NCBI GenBank assembly: GCA_942491525.1
Contig: CALOBW010000056.1
Span: 124,001-188,000 of the forward strand
Source of the DNA: CAYWBU01 sp942491525
GTDB taxonomy: Bacteria; Desulfobacterota; Desulfomonilia; UBA1062
DNA: 64,000 nucleotides
Reading direction: 5' to 3'
A program made the position numbers and the translations under genes. Positions 33,022 through 42,700 of this stretch are shown here, piece after piece; the stretch's first letter is position 1, and each line of letters begins with the position of its first letter. A model generated the notes under the pieces. That model searched no databases. It was not told the origin of the DNA and saw nothing but the letters and a program-made list of their open reading frames with translations.

Positions 33022-33619
33022 GGTTGTGCTCAAGAAGCCGAGGCCCTACGGACCGGATGTGGTCCTCAAGGAACTCAATGGCATTCAGGTGGTCGAGAAG
33101 AGTTACACCCGGCGTAAATGGAGCGTGCGCCTGCTTGGCCGTCTGCTGGTGGGCTGGGAGAGTCTGATCTACTCCAGGCTGCAGGGCGTCAAAGGCATTC
33201 CGGCGCTGCACCCGGCCAAGGACCGCTGTACCCTGGTGACTAGCTACATGGGCGGCGAGAATCTGCGCGAGACGGCCATCACGCCCGGGCGTGAATACTT
33301 CGACGAACTTGAAGAGCTGATTGAGGCTATGCATCGGCGCGGCGTTGTGCATCTCGATCTGCGCAACCGCCGCAACTACGGCATCGATGCGGACGGCCAG
33401 CCCTATCTGATCGATTTTGCCACCTCGTTCTACATGCCGCTGCGCGGGCCGCTCATGAAGCTGCTGACTCAGATCGACTGGATGGGCTACATGAAGGTTA
33501 AGAGCAAGCTCAATCCCGCCATCCTGACCGCAGACGAGCAGGCCCGGGCCGAGAAGGGCCGTCGCCTGAGCGACCTCTGGCTGCCGGGCCGCTTGAAGAG
33601 TAAACTGCGCAACAAGTAG
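33014..33619 (+). CDS. Kinase-fold protein (RIO1/Kdo-kinase/WaaP-like)
   Basis: A 201-residue protein kinase-fold enzyme lacking the usual large lobes. The catalytic loop is VVHLDLRNRRN with catalytic Asp115, the metal-binding segment is YLIDFATS (Asp134 in a DFA variant of DFG), and LVTSYMGGENL resembles a hinge. A clear ATP lysine is less certain (Lys29 is a candidate). Such short kinases phosphorylate LPS sugars (KdkA, WaaP) or proteins (RIO type). Given its partner, an overlapping lipoprotein gene, an envelope substrate is plausible but not shown. ATG 33014 is chosen because the longer frame start lies deep inside the preceding gene. Confidence 0.75.
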   Translation: MSEVVLKKPRPYGPDVVLKELNGIQVVEKSYTRRKWSVRLLGRLLVGWESLIYSRLQGVKGIPALHPAKDRCTLVTSYMGGENLRETAITPGREYFDELEELIEAMHRRGVVHLDLRNRRNYGIDADGQPYLIDFATSFYMPLRGPLMKLLTQIDWMGYMKVKSKLNPAILTADEQARAEKGRRLSDLWLPGRLKSKLRNK

Positions 33620-33671
33620 TTCCTCTCATTTGTTGTATCTCAAGATGTTCAGATAGACTTCCGATCCTTTT

Positions 33672-33686
33672 GTAATCAAAGATTAC
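33672..33686 (+). promoter_or_regulatory. GTAATC-aaa-GATTAC palindrome before the propeller lipoprotein
   Basis: A perfect 6+6 bp inverted repeat lies two bases before the GGAGG ribosome binding site of the gene at 33699. It could be an operator or a small 5' hairpin affecting translation. Confidence 0.35.
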
Positions 33687-33698
33687 GCGGAGGTTATT

Positions 33699-35117
33699 TT
33701 GAAAGCAAAAACATTGTCATATTGGACTGTTTTGATTCTGTGCAGTATGCTGTTGGTCGGCTGCAGTGAGGATGATGACAACTGGCTGGCCTATGCGGCG
33801 CTGATGAATAATAATACGTCGCAGGAGACGCCCAAGTTCTGGGGGGCGGCCGAGTTGGTGGAAAATGATGATTCGGCAGATGTCGCTAACTATGATATTG
33901 CCATTAGTGCAGATGGTACCGCCATGGCGGTCTGGCGCAGATCCGGTGATAATAAGATCTTTGCATCCAGCTTCAATGGTGATGATTGGGCTCCCTATGA
34001 GCTCATCGATAATGTCGGCAGTGTGGTCGATCCATCGGGCGGTGATATAAAAGTTGTGATGGGAGCCCACGGTGAGGCCTTTGTAGTCTGGAGTAAGAAT
34101 GCCGGCATTGGACAACCTTTCCAATTATGGGGCAATGTTTTTGACGGCACAAGCTGGCTTGGCATCAAGCGTATTGATAATGAAGACCTGGGAAGCGCCA
34201 CCTATCCTCAAATGGACATCGACGGCAGTGGCAATGTAATGGTTGTCTGGCAGCAGAGTGACGGCACGCGTGAGAACATCTGGGTCAACAGATACAGCGC
34301 TGCAAGTTGGTCTGGCGGTGTGGCGGGCGATGCCCAGAAAATTGAGTCCATTGATAGCGAGGCCTGTGCTGCCAATATCGCCATGAATCGGGACGGTTCG
34401 GCCATGGCTGTCTTTAAGGTTGATGGTGGTGGCTCGGTATATGATGTCTACGCGCGATATTATGACGGAACAGCCTGGGATGCGGCGCCGCAACAAATTG
34501 AGAACATAGCCGGCGACTCTTCAGAACCGGAAGTTGCCATCGATGCCGCTGGTCGGGCCGTGGTGGTCTGGGCGCAGGAAGAAGCCAAGGACAACCTTTA
34601 TGCCAACTATTTTGATGGCACCAATTGGGATGCTTCCCCGACTTTGCTTGAGAATGATGATGTCCTAGGTGCGGCTGTGCCGAAGGTGGCTATGGATGCT
34701 GACGGCAACGCCATGGTTGTCTGGTGGCAGACCAACGGTACGAACATAAATCATATCTGGGCCAGAGGTTTTGATGGCACGGACTGGGGAGCTGCAGTCG
34801 AGCTTAAGGATGAATCGGCACAGATTGGCGGTGATTCAAATTTATATGCTATTTTCCCAGAGGTTGATGTTGATTCATTCGGTAATTTTATTGCGGTGTA
34901 CGCCTATGTTAAAGATGATTTTAGTGCCATGCTGCCTTATTCTGTCAGATATACTCGAGTAGGCGGCTGGAGTGCTTGCGAGCCGATTGGAACAGCTGGA
35001 GCTCCAAGTTTTCCGAATAGCTCTATATCTGTTTCGCCTGACGGTCACGCCGTGGCAGCTTGGGGTCAAGCTGTCGGCGGCAACGCGAGCGTCTACGCCA
35101 ACTACTATTCCGAATAA
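33699..35117 (+). CDS. Beta-propeller-like repeat lipoprotein, TTG start
   Basis: A 472-residue predicted lipoprotein (lipobox LLVGC, acylated Cys22) followed by an Asn/Asp-rich linker and eight copies of a roughly 50-residue unit. Each unit holds an Asp-x-x-Gly-x-ala-met-x-Val-Trp core (for example DGTAMAVW, HGEAFVVW, SGNVMVVW, DGNAMVVW, DGHAVAAW) and a FDGTxW segment. The pattern fits a seven- or eight-bladed beta-propeller exposed on the cell surface or in the periplasm. Ligand is unknown. The start codon is TTG with GGAGG seven bases upstream; no ATG gives an intact signal peptide. Composition is slightly AT-richer than the surroundings. A strong hairpin follows. Confidence 0.82.
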   Translation: MKAKTLSYWTVLILCSMLLVGCSEDDDNWLAYAALMNNNTSQETPKFWGAAELVENDDSADVANYDIAISADGTAMAVWRRSGDNKIFASSFNGDDWAPYELIDNVGSVVDPSGGDIKVVMGAHGEAFVVWSKNAGIGQPFQLWGNVFDGTSWLGIKRIDNEDLGSATYPQMDIDGSGNVMVVWQQSDGTRENIWVNRYSAASWSGGVAGDAQKIESIDSEACAANIAMNRDGSAMAVFKVDGGGSVYDVYARYYDGTAWDAAPQQIENIAGDSSEPEVAIDAAGRAVVVWAQEEAKDNLYANYFDGTNWDASPTLLENDDVLGAAVPKVAMDADGNAMVVWWQTNGTNINHIWARGFDGTDWGAAVELKDESAQIGGDSNLYAIFPEVDVDSFGNFIAVYAYVKDDFSAMLPYSVRYTRVGGWSACEPIGTAGAPSFPNSSISVSPDGHAVAAWGQAVGGNASVYANYYSE

Positions 35118-35124
35118 TTGATTG

Positions 35125-35151
35125 ATTGGGGCGGCTATCTGCCGCCCCAAT
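35125..35151. terminator. Terminator after the propeller lipoprotein
   Basis: ATTGGGGCGGC (35125-35135) and GCCGCCCCAAT (35141-35151) form a perfect 11-bp stem with a five-base loop, followed by ATTTGTAATT. It lies 7 bp past the stop codon. Confidence 0.8.
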
Positions 35152-35193
35152 ATTTGTAATTATCTGAATTCGCAGTCATTTCGTCTCCTCCGC

Positions 35194-35221
35194 TTGACAT
35201 TTTAACAGGCCGTAGTATAAG
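35194..35221 (+). promoter_or_regulatory. Sigma-70 promoter of the DUF1015 gene
   Basis: A consensus -35 TTGACA (35194-35199) and TATAAG (35216-35221) are separated by 16 bp, with the start codon 43 bp further on. This is one of the clearest housekeeping promoters in the window. Confidence 0.65.
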
Positions 35222-35264
35222 CGCTATTTACTTAATTATATGCAACGCGTGAAAGGAGTAAAAG

Positions 35265-36548
35265 ATGCCAAAAATCAAGGCATTCAGGGGCATTCGTTAC
35301 AATCCGGAAAAGACCGAGATGGGAAAGGCCCTCTGCCCGCCCTATGATGTTATCTCAGAGGAGCAGGCTGATGCTCTTTATAATGAGACGCCGACCAACT
35401 GTATCAGGCTGGAATTCGGCAAGGAGTATCCCAAGGACAGCAAAGAGGACAATCGTTACACCCGCGCTAAGGCCGACTTTGACCAGTGGCTCAAAGATGA
35501 GGTCCTGATTCAGGATGAGGCGGCCGCGCTCTACTACCATGAACACTACTTTTTGATTAACGATAAGGAGTGCATGCGCAGCGGTCTGGTGGCCTCCACC
35601 AAGATCGATGAGGATGATCGCAAATATATCCTGCCCCATGAGACCACCCATAAGGGCCCCAAGGTTGACCGGCTGCATCTGCTGAACGCGGTCAAGGCCA
35701 ATCTGAGCTGCGTGTTCGGTATCTATTCCGACCCCGAGAAGCTGATCGAGCTCAAGGTTAAGCCGGCGCTGGGCGCGCCCACCTATGATTTTGAAGCCCA
35801 CGGCGATCACCACAAGGTCTGGGCCATCAGCGACGAGTCTCTGGTCAGCCAGATTCAGGCTATGATGGAAGAGAAGAACGTGCTGATTGCCGACGGCCAT
35901 CACCGCTACGAGACCGCCAAGATCTACCGCGACCGTATGCGCGCCGCCAGCGGCCAGACCGACGGCGACCAGCCCTTTGACTATGTCATGGTCTACATGA
36001 CCAACTCCGACGAGGGTCTGACCATTCTGCCCACCCACCGCGTGATCGAGGACAGCATGGGCGTGGGGCTGGTTGATCTGGAGTACCGCATCAAGGAGAT
36101 CTTCAACATGATCCCCCATGACAACCGTAAATCTTTCCTGAAGGCTTTGCAGGAGGGGGGCGCCGGCCATATCGGTCTCTATGTCAAGGGCATCCAGCGC
36201 TACTATCTGCTGGAGCTGCATGAGGATGTCAACTTTGACAAGTACATGGCCAAGAACACCCATGAACTGCTTCAGAAGCTGGATCTGAATGTGCTGCACT
36301 CCTGCATCATTGAGCCGATTCTGGGCATCGATACCCATACGGCCGGTAAGCGCATCACCTATATCTCCAACTCGGATGAGGCCCTTGAAATGATCGAGAA
36401 GGAGGCTGCCGATATCGCCTTCCTGCTCAATCCGACCTCCATTACCGACATCATGGAGATTGCCGAAGCCGGTCTCAAGATGCCGCAGAAGTCAACCTAC
36501 TTCTACCCCAAGATCCCGACCGGTCTGGTTTTTCATCCGGTTGCTTAG
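35265..36548 (+). CDS. DUF1015 family protein
   Basis: A 427-residue soluble protein that opens IKAFRGIRYNPEKTEMGKALCPPYDVISEEQ, the diagnostic start of DUF1015 (sometimes annotated SpoIIE-like or 'HPr-Ser kinase-like', without proof). Other conserved pieces are LADGHHRYETA-like IADGHHRYETAK (about 212-223), YVMVYMTNSDEGLTILPTHR and FLLNPTSITDIM. The His-rich GHHRYET motif suggests a catalytic or metal role. AAAGGAG precedes ATG 35265. It is a single-gene unit widespread in deltaproteobacteria and other anaerobes; no pathway can be assigned from context. Confidence 0.88.
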   Translation: MPKIKAFRGIRYNPEKTEMGKALCPPYDVISEEQADALYNETPTNCIRLEFGKEYPKDSKEDNRYTRAKADFDQWLKDEVLIQDEAAALYYHEHYFLINDKECMRSGLVASTKIDEDDRKYILPHETTHKGPKVDRLHLLNAVKANLSCVFGIYSDPEKLIELKVKPALGAPTYDFEAHGDHHKVWAISDESLVSQIQAMMEEKNVLIADGHHRYETAKIYRDRMRAASGQTDGDQPFDYVMVYMTNSDEGLTILPTHRVIEDSMGVGLVDLEYRIKEIFNMIPHDNRKSFLKALQEGGAGHIGLYVKGIQRYYLLELHEDVNFDKYMAKNTHELLQKLDLNVLHSCIIEPILGIDTHTAGKRITYISNSDEALEMIEKEAADIAFLLNPTSITDIMEIAEAGLKMPQKSTYFYPKIPTGLVFHPVA

Positions 36549-36557
36549 TTGAATTGT

Positions 36558-36583
36558 CGAGAGGGGTCTGCTGATCCCTCTCG
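36558..36583. terminator. Hairpin after the DUF1015 gene
   Basis: CGAGAGGG (36558-36565) and CCCTCTCG (36576-36583) form an 8-bp stem, followed by TTCGTTTATC. It lies 10 bp past the stop. Confidence 0.65.
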
Positions 36584-36603
36584 TTCGTTTATCCCTGATC
36601 TGA

Positions 36604-36645
36604 TTGACATTTCGGAATCATGATTCTATATCGGAATGATGATTC
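36604..36645 (+). promoter_or_regulatory. TetR promoter with two operator repeats, possibly leaderless
   Basis: TTGACA (36604-36609) and TATATC (36627-36632) are 17 bp apart. TCGGAATCATGATTC (36612-36626) lies in the spacer and contains a perfect 12-bp palindrome. A second copy with one base changed, TCGGAATGATGATTC (36631-36645), covers the expected start point and the ATG codons. No ribosome binding site is visible, and the predicted transcription start falls at about 36639, the second ATG. Confidence 0.7.
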
Positions 36646-37283
36646 ATACACCTAAAAAACCCAAGCTGAGCCGTCGGGAGCGTGAGCGCGAGGCGCGTCG
36701 GCAGATGATTCTGGATGCCGCCAACACCGTTTTCATGCGCGACGGCTACCACAAGGCCACCATTGCCGAGATTGCCGCTCTGGCCGAGTTCGGCATCGGC
36801 ACCATCTATCAGTTCTTCCCCCACAAGCAGTGCCTCTTTGAAGAGGTCATTATCCGGGATGTGGAACTCTTCATGCAGGGGCTGCGCGACAGCATTGCCG
36901 ACCAGCACTCCCTGCCCGAGAAACTGGAGGCCTACATCCGCTACCGCCTGCAGTCCATTGAGGAGCATCCCGAGGTCTATAAGATGATTATGGAGATCTT
37001 TGCCTCGCCAATTCCGGACACCACCTCCAACCTGATGGAGTATTTCAAGCGTATTCATCTGGAGACCTCCGCCCAGCTGCATGAGATCCTGGCGGGGGTC
37101 AATATGGGGGATAGAGAAATTGATCTGGATCTGGTAAATATTGGCATAACCGGCTCTATTGACCGCATCTGTGACAACTTCAACATGGGCATCTTGAATA
37201 AAAAGCCGACCGATTACAGCGATGCCCTTTTTTCTGGAATAATGGGAATTATTAACGCATTAGGAGGAACTACCAATGATTAA
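36636..37283 (+). CDS. TetR-family regulator of RND efflux operon 1
   Basis: A 215-residue repressor: N-terminal helix-turn-helix (ILDAANTVFMRDGYHKATIAEIAALAEFGIGTIYQFFPHKQCLF, given here as its landmarks residues about 25-70) and a helical ligand domain. It heads the operon TetR-tolC-MFP-RND and overlaps the tolC-like gene by 8 bp, so it is very likely autoregulated and controls the pump. The two repeats at 36612-36645 are the obvious sites. Start is one of two adjacent ATGs (36636 or 36639). The second fits a leaderless mRNA. Confidence 0.88.
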   Translation: MMIHTPKKPKLSRREREREARRQMILDAANTVFMRDGYHKATIAEIAALAEFGIGTIYQFFPHKQCLFEEVIIRDVELFMQGLRDSIADQHSLPEKLEAYIRYRLQSIEEHPEVYKMIMEIFASPIPDTTSNLMEYFKRIHLETSAQLHEILAGVNMGDREIDLDLVNIGITGSIDRICDNFNMGILNKKPTDYSDALFSGIMGIINALGGTTND

Positions 37284-38667
37284 ACGACTACTGGCACTCT
37301 GCATCATAACGCTCTGCTCCACATCCCTGCTGGCAGAGGAGCTCATGACCATTGAGCAGGCCATCGATACGGCCATTATGAACAACCCCGCCATCAAGGC
37401 CGCCGCCCAGGGCGTCAAGGTCAAGGAGATGGAGAAGAACTCGGCCCTGGCCAAGATGCTGCCCACGGTTGAGGCCCGCTACAACTATGGCCTGCTGGAA
37501 GAGGCGCCGCCGGCCTGGAGCCCGGTTGTAAAGGTGCCGAACTCTAATACATTAGCTGATCCGTCAACGTTGGGCTATGATGGTGAGACTGCCCTGATGA
37601 TGCCGTTTATCGATGGTACAACTCAGTATAGCGGCCATGCCTATGTCCCCATGGCCGGCAAGCGCAATCTCAGTGCCGAAGTTGAGGTGTCCCAGGTCCT
37701 CTTCGCCGGCGGCGCCCTGGTGCAGAACTATAAGATCTCCGAGAACAGCCAGCTGGCGGCCGGCCTGCAGAGTGAGCAGGCCACCCGCGATATCAAGCTT
37801 AACACTATTAAAAGCTACTACGGTGTGCTTGAGGCCCGCGAATTTATGGCCCTGGCCGATCAGGTGCTCTCATCCATCGCCGCCCACGAGAAGAAGGCCC
37901 AGGCCTTCTTCAATGAGGGCATGATCCCCAAGAATGATCTGCTGGCCGCCCAGGTTCAGTATGCCGAAGGCGAACAGGACCTGATCCGGGCCACCAATGC
38001 CGTCCAGCGCGCCGAGGCCGCCTTCAACATGATGCTTTCACGGCCCCTGAGCACTCCGGTCACCATTGAGACCGAGATCGCCGAAAATCCGGTTAGCGAT
38101 ACCCTGGAGACCGCCACCGGCATCGCCATGGAGCGCCGCCAGGAGCTCAAGATCCTCGGCCTGCAGCTCGACTCGGCCCGCCGCGGCGTCAAGGCCGCCA
38201 ATGCCGCCTTCATGCCCAGCGTGGGCGCCTCCTGCACCTGGAAGGAGAGTGGCACCGACCGCAAGTACAGCGACTGGGACGGTAGCTGGCAGGCCGGCGT
38301 GGGCGTCTCCTGGAAACTCTTCGAGGGTAGCAGTCACTACTGGGACCAGGCCAAGGCCAGAAATATGCAGATCCAGCTCGACTACTATCTGCAGTCCCAG
38401 CAGGAGATGGTGGAGCTGGAAGTTAAGAACTCCTACCTCAACGTGCTGGAGGCCAAGGCCAGAATCGACGTGGCCGCCAAGGCCATCGACCAGGCCCTGG
38501 AGAATCTGCGCATTGAGCAGGACCGCTTCAACCTGCAGGTCGCCACTTCAACCGATGTGCTGGATGCCACGGCCCGCGCCTCCCAGGCCGGCCAGAACCT
38601 GATTTCCGCCCGCATCGACTACGCCGAGGCGGTTGCTGAACTCCAGGCTGCCATGGGCGTGCTGTAA
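37276..38667 (+). CDS. TolC-family outer-membrane efflux protein (operon 1)
   Basis: Outer-membrane channel of a tripartite pump. The 463-residue product has a signal peptide (residues 1-20, ending LLA-E), two structural repeats with the typical coiled-coil helices (MTIEQAIDTAIMNNPAIKAA, SEQATRDIKLNTIKSYYGVLEA, LEVKNSYLNVLEAKARIDVAA) and the DVLDATARASQA motif near the C-terminus. An insertion of about 40 residues (about 77-118, VVKVPNSNTLADPSTLGYDG onward) precedes the first beta-strand. TTAGGAGG precedes ATG 37276. Confidence 0.92.
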   Translation: MIKRLLALCIITLCSTSLLAEELMTIEQAIDTAIMNNPAIKAAAQGVKVKEMEKNSALAKMLPTVEARYNYGLLEEAPPAWSPVVKVPNSNTLADPSTLGYDGETALMMPFIDGTTQYSGHAYVPMAGKRNLSAEVEVSQVLFAGGALVQNYKISENSQLAAGLQSEQATRDIKLNTIKSYYGVLEAREFMALADQVLSSIAAHEKKAQAFFNEGMIPKNDLLAAQVQYAEGEQDLIRATNAVQRAEAAFNMMLSRPLSTPVTIETEIAENPVSDTLETATGIAMERRQELKILGLQLDSARRGVKAANAAFMPSVGASCTWKESGTDRKYSDWDGSWQAGVGVSWKLFEGSSHYWDQAKARNMQIQLDYYLQSQQEMVELEVKNSYLNVLEAKARIDVAAKAIDQALENLRIEQDRFNLQVATSTDVLDATARASQAGQNLISARIDYAEAVAELQAAMGVL

Positions 38668-38676
38668 AAGTTTGAT

Positions 38677-39738
38677 ATGCAGAGGCTTATCGTCCTACTC
38701 TGTCTGATGCTGCTGGGCTGCCAGGCCCAGCAGGAGGATGCTCCGGCCGCTCAGGTCAGCGGTGCTGCCAGTGTGGTGGCCGTAGCCGTTGAGCAGGGGG
38801 AGATCTACCGGGCCTACCGCTCAATCGGCAATGTGGCCCCGGTGGAATATGCCCGTATCATTCCCAAGGTTGCCGGCCGGGTGCAGTCTGTCAGCGCCGA
38901 AGAGGGCGATGCCGTCACCAAGGGCGCCCTGCTGATGCAGATCGATCCGATCGACTATCAGCGCGCCTATGACAACGCCCTGGCCACCAAGCGCCAGGCC
39001 CAGGTGGGCTTCTCCAAGAGCAAGCGCGACTTTGCCAATATGGAGCGGCTCTACAAGAAGGGCTCGGTCTCCGAGCAGAGCTACCATGACACCAGGAGCG
39101 CCCTCGATCTGGCCCAGTCGCAGCTCGACCAGGCCCTGGTGGGCCTCAAGGTGGCCCAGCAGGATCTCAACGAGTGCAAGGTGGTCAGCCCCATTGACGG
39201 CATCGTGACCCTGGTCAGCCCCCATGAGGGTGAGCTGGTCGGTCAGCAGATCGCCTTCGTGGTCGAGGACATGCACATTGTCGAGGTCGAGGTCAATCTG
39301 CCCGAGGAGGCCTACGGCCATCTGGTCAGCGGCAGTCAGGGCTTTGTCCAGGTTGATGCCCGGCCCAGCCAGAAGTTTGCCGGCACCATCACCAAGATCT
39401 ATCCCACCATCGACCCCCTGAGCCGCACCTTCAAGGTCACCATCAGCATTGACAATCCGGAGCTGCTGCTGCGCTCGGGCATGACCGCCCGCACCCAGGT
39501 GGTGCGCTCGGCGCGCAAGGATGCCCTGCATGTGCCCGGCCGGGCCCTGCTCAAGGACAGCGAGGGCTACTACCTCTACCGCATCGAGGAGGGCAAGGCC
39601 CTGCGTACGCGGGTTGAGACCGGCATCGAGGGTGATGAGGTCACGGAGATTCTTGCCGGCCTCAAGCTCGGCGATCGGGTCATCACCGTGGGCCAGACCG
39701 GCCTCAGGGACGGCACGGCCATCATAATTTCTGATTGA
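38677..39738 (+). CDS. RND periplasmic adaptor (membrane fusion) lipoprotein, operon 1
   Basis: Joins the inner-membrane pump to the outer-membrane channel. The 353-residue product is a lipoprotein (lipobox LLGC, Cys15) with a biotinyl-lipoyl domain split around a helical hairpin (GRVQSVSAEEGDAVTKGALLMQID; KVVSPIDGIVTLVSPHEGELV), a beta-barrel domain (TFKVTISIDNPELLLRSGMTARTQV) and a membrane-proximal domain (EVTEILAGLKLGDRVITVGQTGL). It starts 9 bp after the tolC-like stop. Standard HlyD/AcrA layout. Confidence 0.93.
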   Translation: MQRLIVLLCLMLLGCQAQQEDAPAAQVSGAASVVAVAVEQGEIYRAYRSIGNVAPVEYARIIPKVAGRVQSVSAEEGDAVTKGALLMQIDPIDYQRAYDNALATKRQAQVGFSKSKRDFANMERLYKKGSVSEQSYHDTRSALDLAQSQLDQALVGLKVAQQDLNECKVVSPIDGIVTLVSPHEGELVGQQIAFVVEDMHIVEVEVNLPEEAYGHLVSGSQGFVQVDARPSQKFAGTITKIYPTIDPLSRTFKVTISIDNPELLLRSGMTARTQVVRSARKDALHVPGRALLKDSEGYYLYRIEEGKALRTRVETGIEGDEVTEILAGLKLGDRVITVGQTGLRDGTAIIISD

Positions 39739-39763
39739 TTGAATAACGCCTCTCGAGGACATT

Positions 39764-42700
39764 ATGAATTTACCAGAGTTTTCAGTTAAACGGCGCATCA
39801 CCATCTCCATGTTTGTAATGATCGTGACCCTCTTCGGGGTGATGTCCTTCGGCAATCTGGGGCTGGATCTGCTGCCCGAGATGGAGTTTCCCTACGTCTC
39901 GATCGTGACCACCTATGAGGGCGCCGGCCCCGAGGAGATCGAGTCGCTGATCACCAAGCCCATGGAGGAGTCCCTGAGCATGGTGGACGGCATCAAGAAC
40001 GTCTACTCGGTCTCCACCGAGGGCATGTCGGCCATCTATCTGGAGTTCAACTGGGGCGTCAATCTGGACTTTGCGGCCCAGGACGCGCGCGAGGCCCTCA
40101 GCTGGGTGACCGATTATCTGCCCGAGGATGCGGACACGCCCATGGTGGTCAAGTTCAACACCTCCACCATGCCGGTGCTGGAGTACGGTGTGACCGGCAT
40201 GGACAACACCATGGAGCTGCGCGACTACCTCTACGACAACATCAAGCCGCGCCTGGAGCGGCTCGAGGGTATCGCCTCGGTCTTTGTGATCGGCGGCCGC
40301 GAGCGCGAGATCCAGATTCTGGTGGATCCGGAGAAGCTCAAGGCCACCGGGCTCTCGCTGGAGCATGTGGTGAGCAGCGTTCAGGCCTCCAACCTCAACA
40401 TCTCGGCCGGCCATGTGGCGGTCAACAAGCTGGAGTATCAGATCCGCACGCGCGGCTACTATGACAGCCTTGATGAGATCAGCAAGACCATCATTTCGAT
40501 CTCGGACCAGGGCCAGCCGATCTTTCTGCAGGATGTGGCCCGGGTCGAGGACGGCTTCAAGGAGCAGCGCGGCTATGAGCGCACCAACGGCAAGCCCTGC
40601 GTGATCTTCGCCATCATGAAACAGTCCGGCGAGAACACCCTGCAGGCGGTCAACCGGGCCAAGGCCGAGATAGCCAAGCTGGAGGCCGAGCTGCCCGAGG
40701 GCGTGCGTTTCGACATGGTCTTTGACCAGGGCGAGATGATCCAGGAGTCGATCGCGTCGACCGGCTCCAACGCCCTGATGGGCGCCCTGCTGGCCATTCT
40801 GGTGATCTTCCTCTTCCTGCGCTCTTTCAGGCCGACCCTGACCATCGCCATCGCCATCCCGCTTTCGGTCATCACGACCTTCATCGGCATGAACATTCTG
40901 GGCTACACCTTCAACATGATGACCCTGGGCGGCCTGGCCCTGGGCATCGGCCTGCTGGTCGACAACGCGGTCGTGGTTATCGAGAACACCTTCCGCCACC
41001 TGGAGAACGGCGAGGAGCGTCATGCGGCCGCCATCAACGGCACGCGCGAGGTCGGGCTGGCCATCACGGCCTCGACTCTGACCACCATGGCGGTCTTCCT
41101 GCCCATGAGCCTCTCCCAGAGCATCGCCGGCAAGCTGGCCCGGCCGCTCTCCCTGACGGTCTGCCTCTCGCTGCTGGCCTCGCTGATGGTGGCCATCACC
41201 ATCATTCCGGCCATCGCCTCAACCATCTTCAAGCCCGACCGCCGCCTGGGCATGGAGTCTGAGAAGCAGGGCATCATCTTCTGGCTGCAGGAGCGCTATG
41301 CCAGGGATCTGCGCCGGGTTCTGAAACACAAGGGGCTGGTGCTGCTGGGCGCCTTTCTGGCGCTGGTGGCGGCGATTGTGGCCAGCGGCAGTCTGGGCAG
41401 CGACTTCATGCCCAAGCAGGATGTGCCCATGACCATCATGGATGTGGAGCTGCCCGAGGGCGCCGTGCTGGAGGAGACCAACCACATCATCAAGCAGATC
41501 GAGGCCCTGCTCATGGAGCGGCCCGAGGTCATCAATATTGTCAGCCAGCTGGGCGAGAACGAGGGCACCAAGCTGCAGGCGGCCCAGGGCGAAGGTACGC
41601 CCGGTTCCAACAAGGGGCGCGTCTTTGCCAAGTATGTGGCCAAGACCGAGCGTGAAAAGAGCGTCGATACGATTATGAACGAGCTCCGCGACCGCCTGCC
41701 CGAGCTGGAGGGGGTCGAGATCAAGTTCCAGGAGCTGAGCATGACCGGCCCCAACCAGGATCCGATAAGGGTCAGCCTCTACGGTGCCGACATTGAGACC
41801 CTCTTCGAGCTCAGCAACCAGATCAGTGAGCGCGTCATGGCAGTGGAGGGCTTTGCCGATCTGAATGTTTCGCTCAAGAAGAGCAAGCCCGAGCTGCACA
41901 TCGAGGTTGACCGCCAGAAGGCCGCCAAGATGGGGCTCAATATCTACTCCATCGCCTCCACCGTTGAGACCGCCATGGAGGGCCGCGTCATCAGCCGCTA
42001 CCATGAGGCCGGTGACGAGTATGACATCCGGGTGCGCTTTGCCGAGGACTACCGCGAGCACATGCGCGACATCGAAAACATCAATATCGCCTCGCCCATC
42101 GGCTTCAGCCTGCCGCTCTCCCAGGTCACCAACCTGGAGCAGGATCTGGGCCCCATCAATATCGGCCGCAAGAACCTCAACCGCGTGGTCAACATCACCG
42201 GCCGCAATGTGGACCGCGACCTGGGCAGTATGGACAAGGATATCCGCGCGGCCCTGGCCGACCTCAGGATGCCCGACGGCTACTTCTACGATGTGGGCGG
42301 CACCATCGAGGACATGAAGACCTCCCAGTCCGAGCTGGGCAAGGCCTTTTTGGTGGCCATCCTGCTGATCTACATGATTATGGCGGCCCAGTTCGAGTCC
42401 CTCTCTCAGCCGCTGATAGTCATGTTCAGCCTGCCGCTGGCCTTCATCGGCGTGATCTTCGGCCTCTTTGTGACCGGCAAGAGCCTCTCGGTGCCATCGA
42501 TCATGGGCCTTATCATCCTGATGGGCATCGTGGTCAATAACGGTATCGTCATGATCGACTACATCAACCACCTCAGGCGTGACGGCATGCAGCGGCTGGA
42601 CGCCATTGTGGAGGGCGCCCGCGTGCGCCTGCGCCCGATCCTGATCACCTCCATCACCACCATCTTCGGCATGCTGCCCATGGCCTTCTCGAGCGGCCAG

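Noticed and set aside
41219..42571. Long minus-strand frame (450 codons) opposite the RND pump gene
   Set aside because: It lies wholly antisense to a clear HAE1 pump, has His/Asp/Leu-rich low-complexity sequence typical of shadow frames in GC-rich DNA, and has no recognisable domain.
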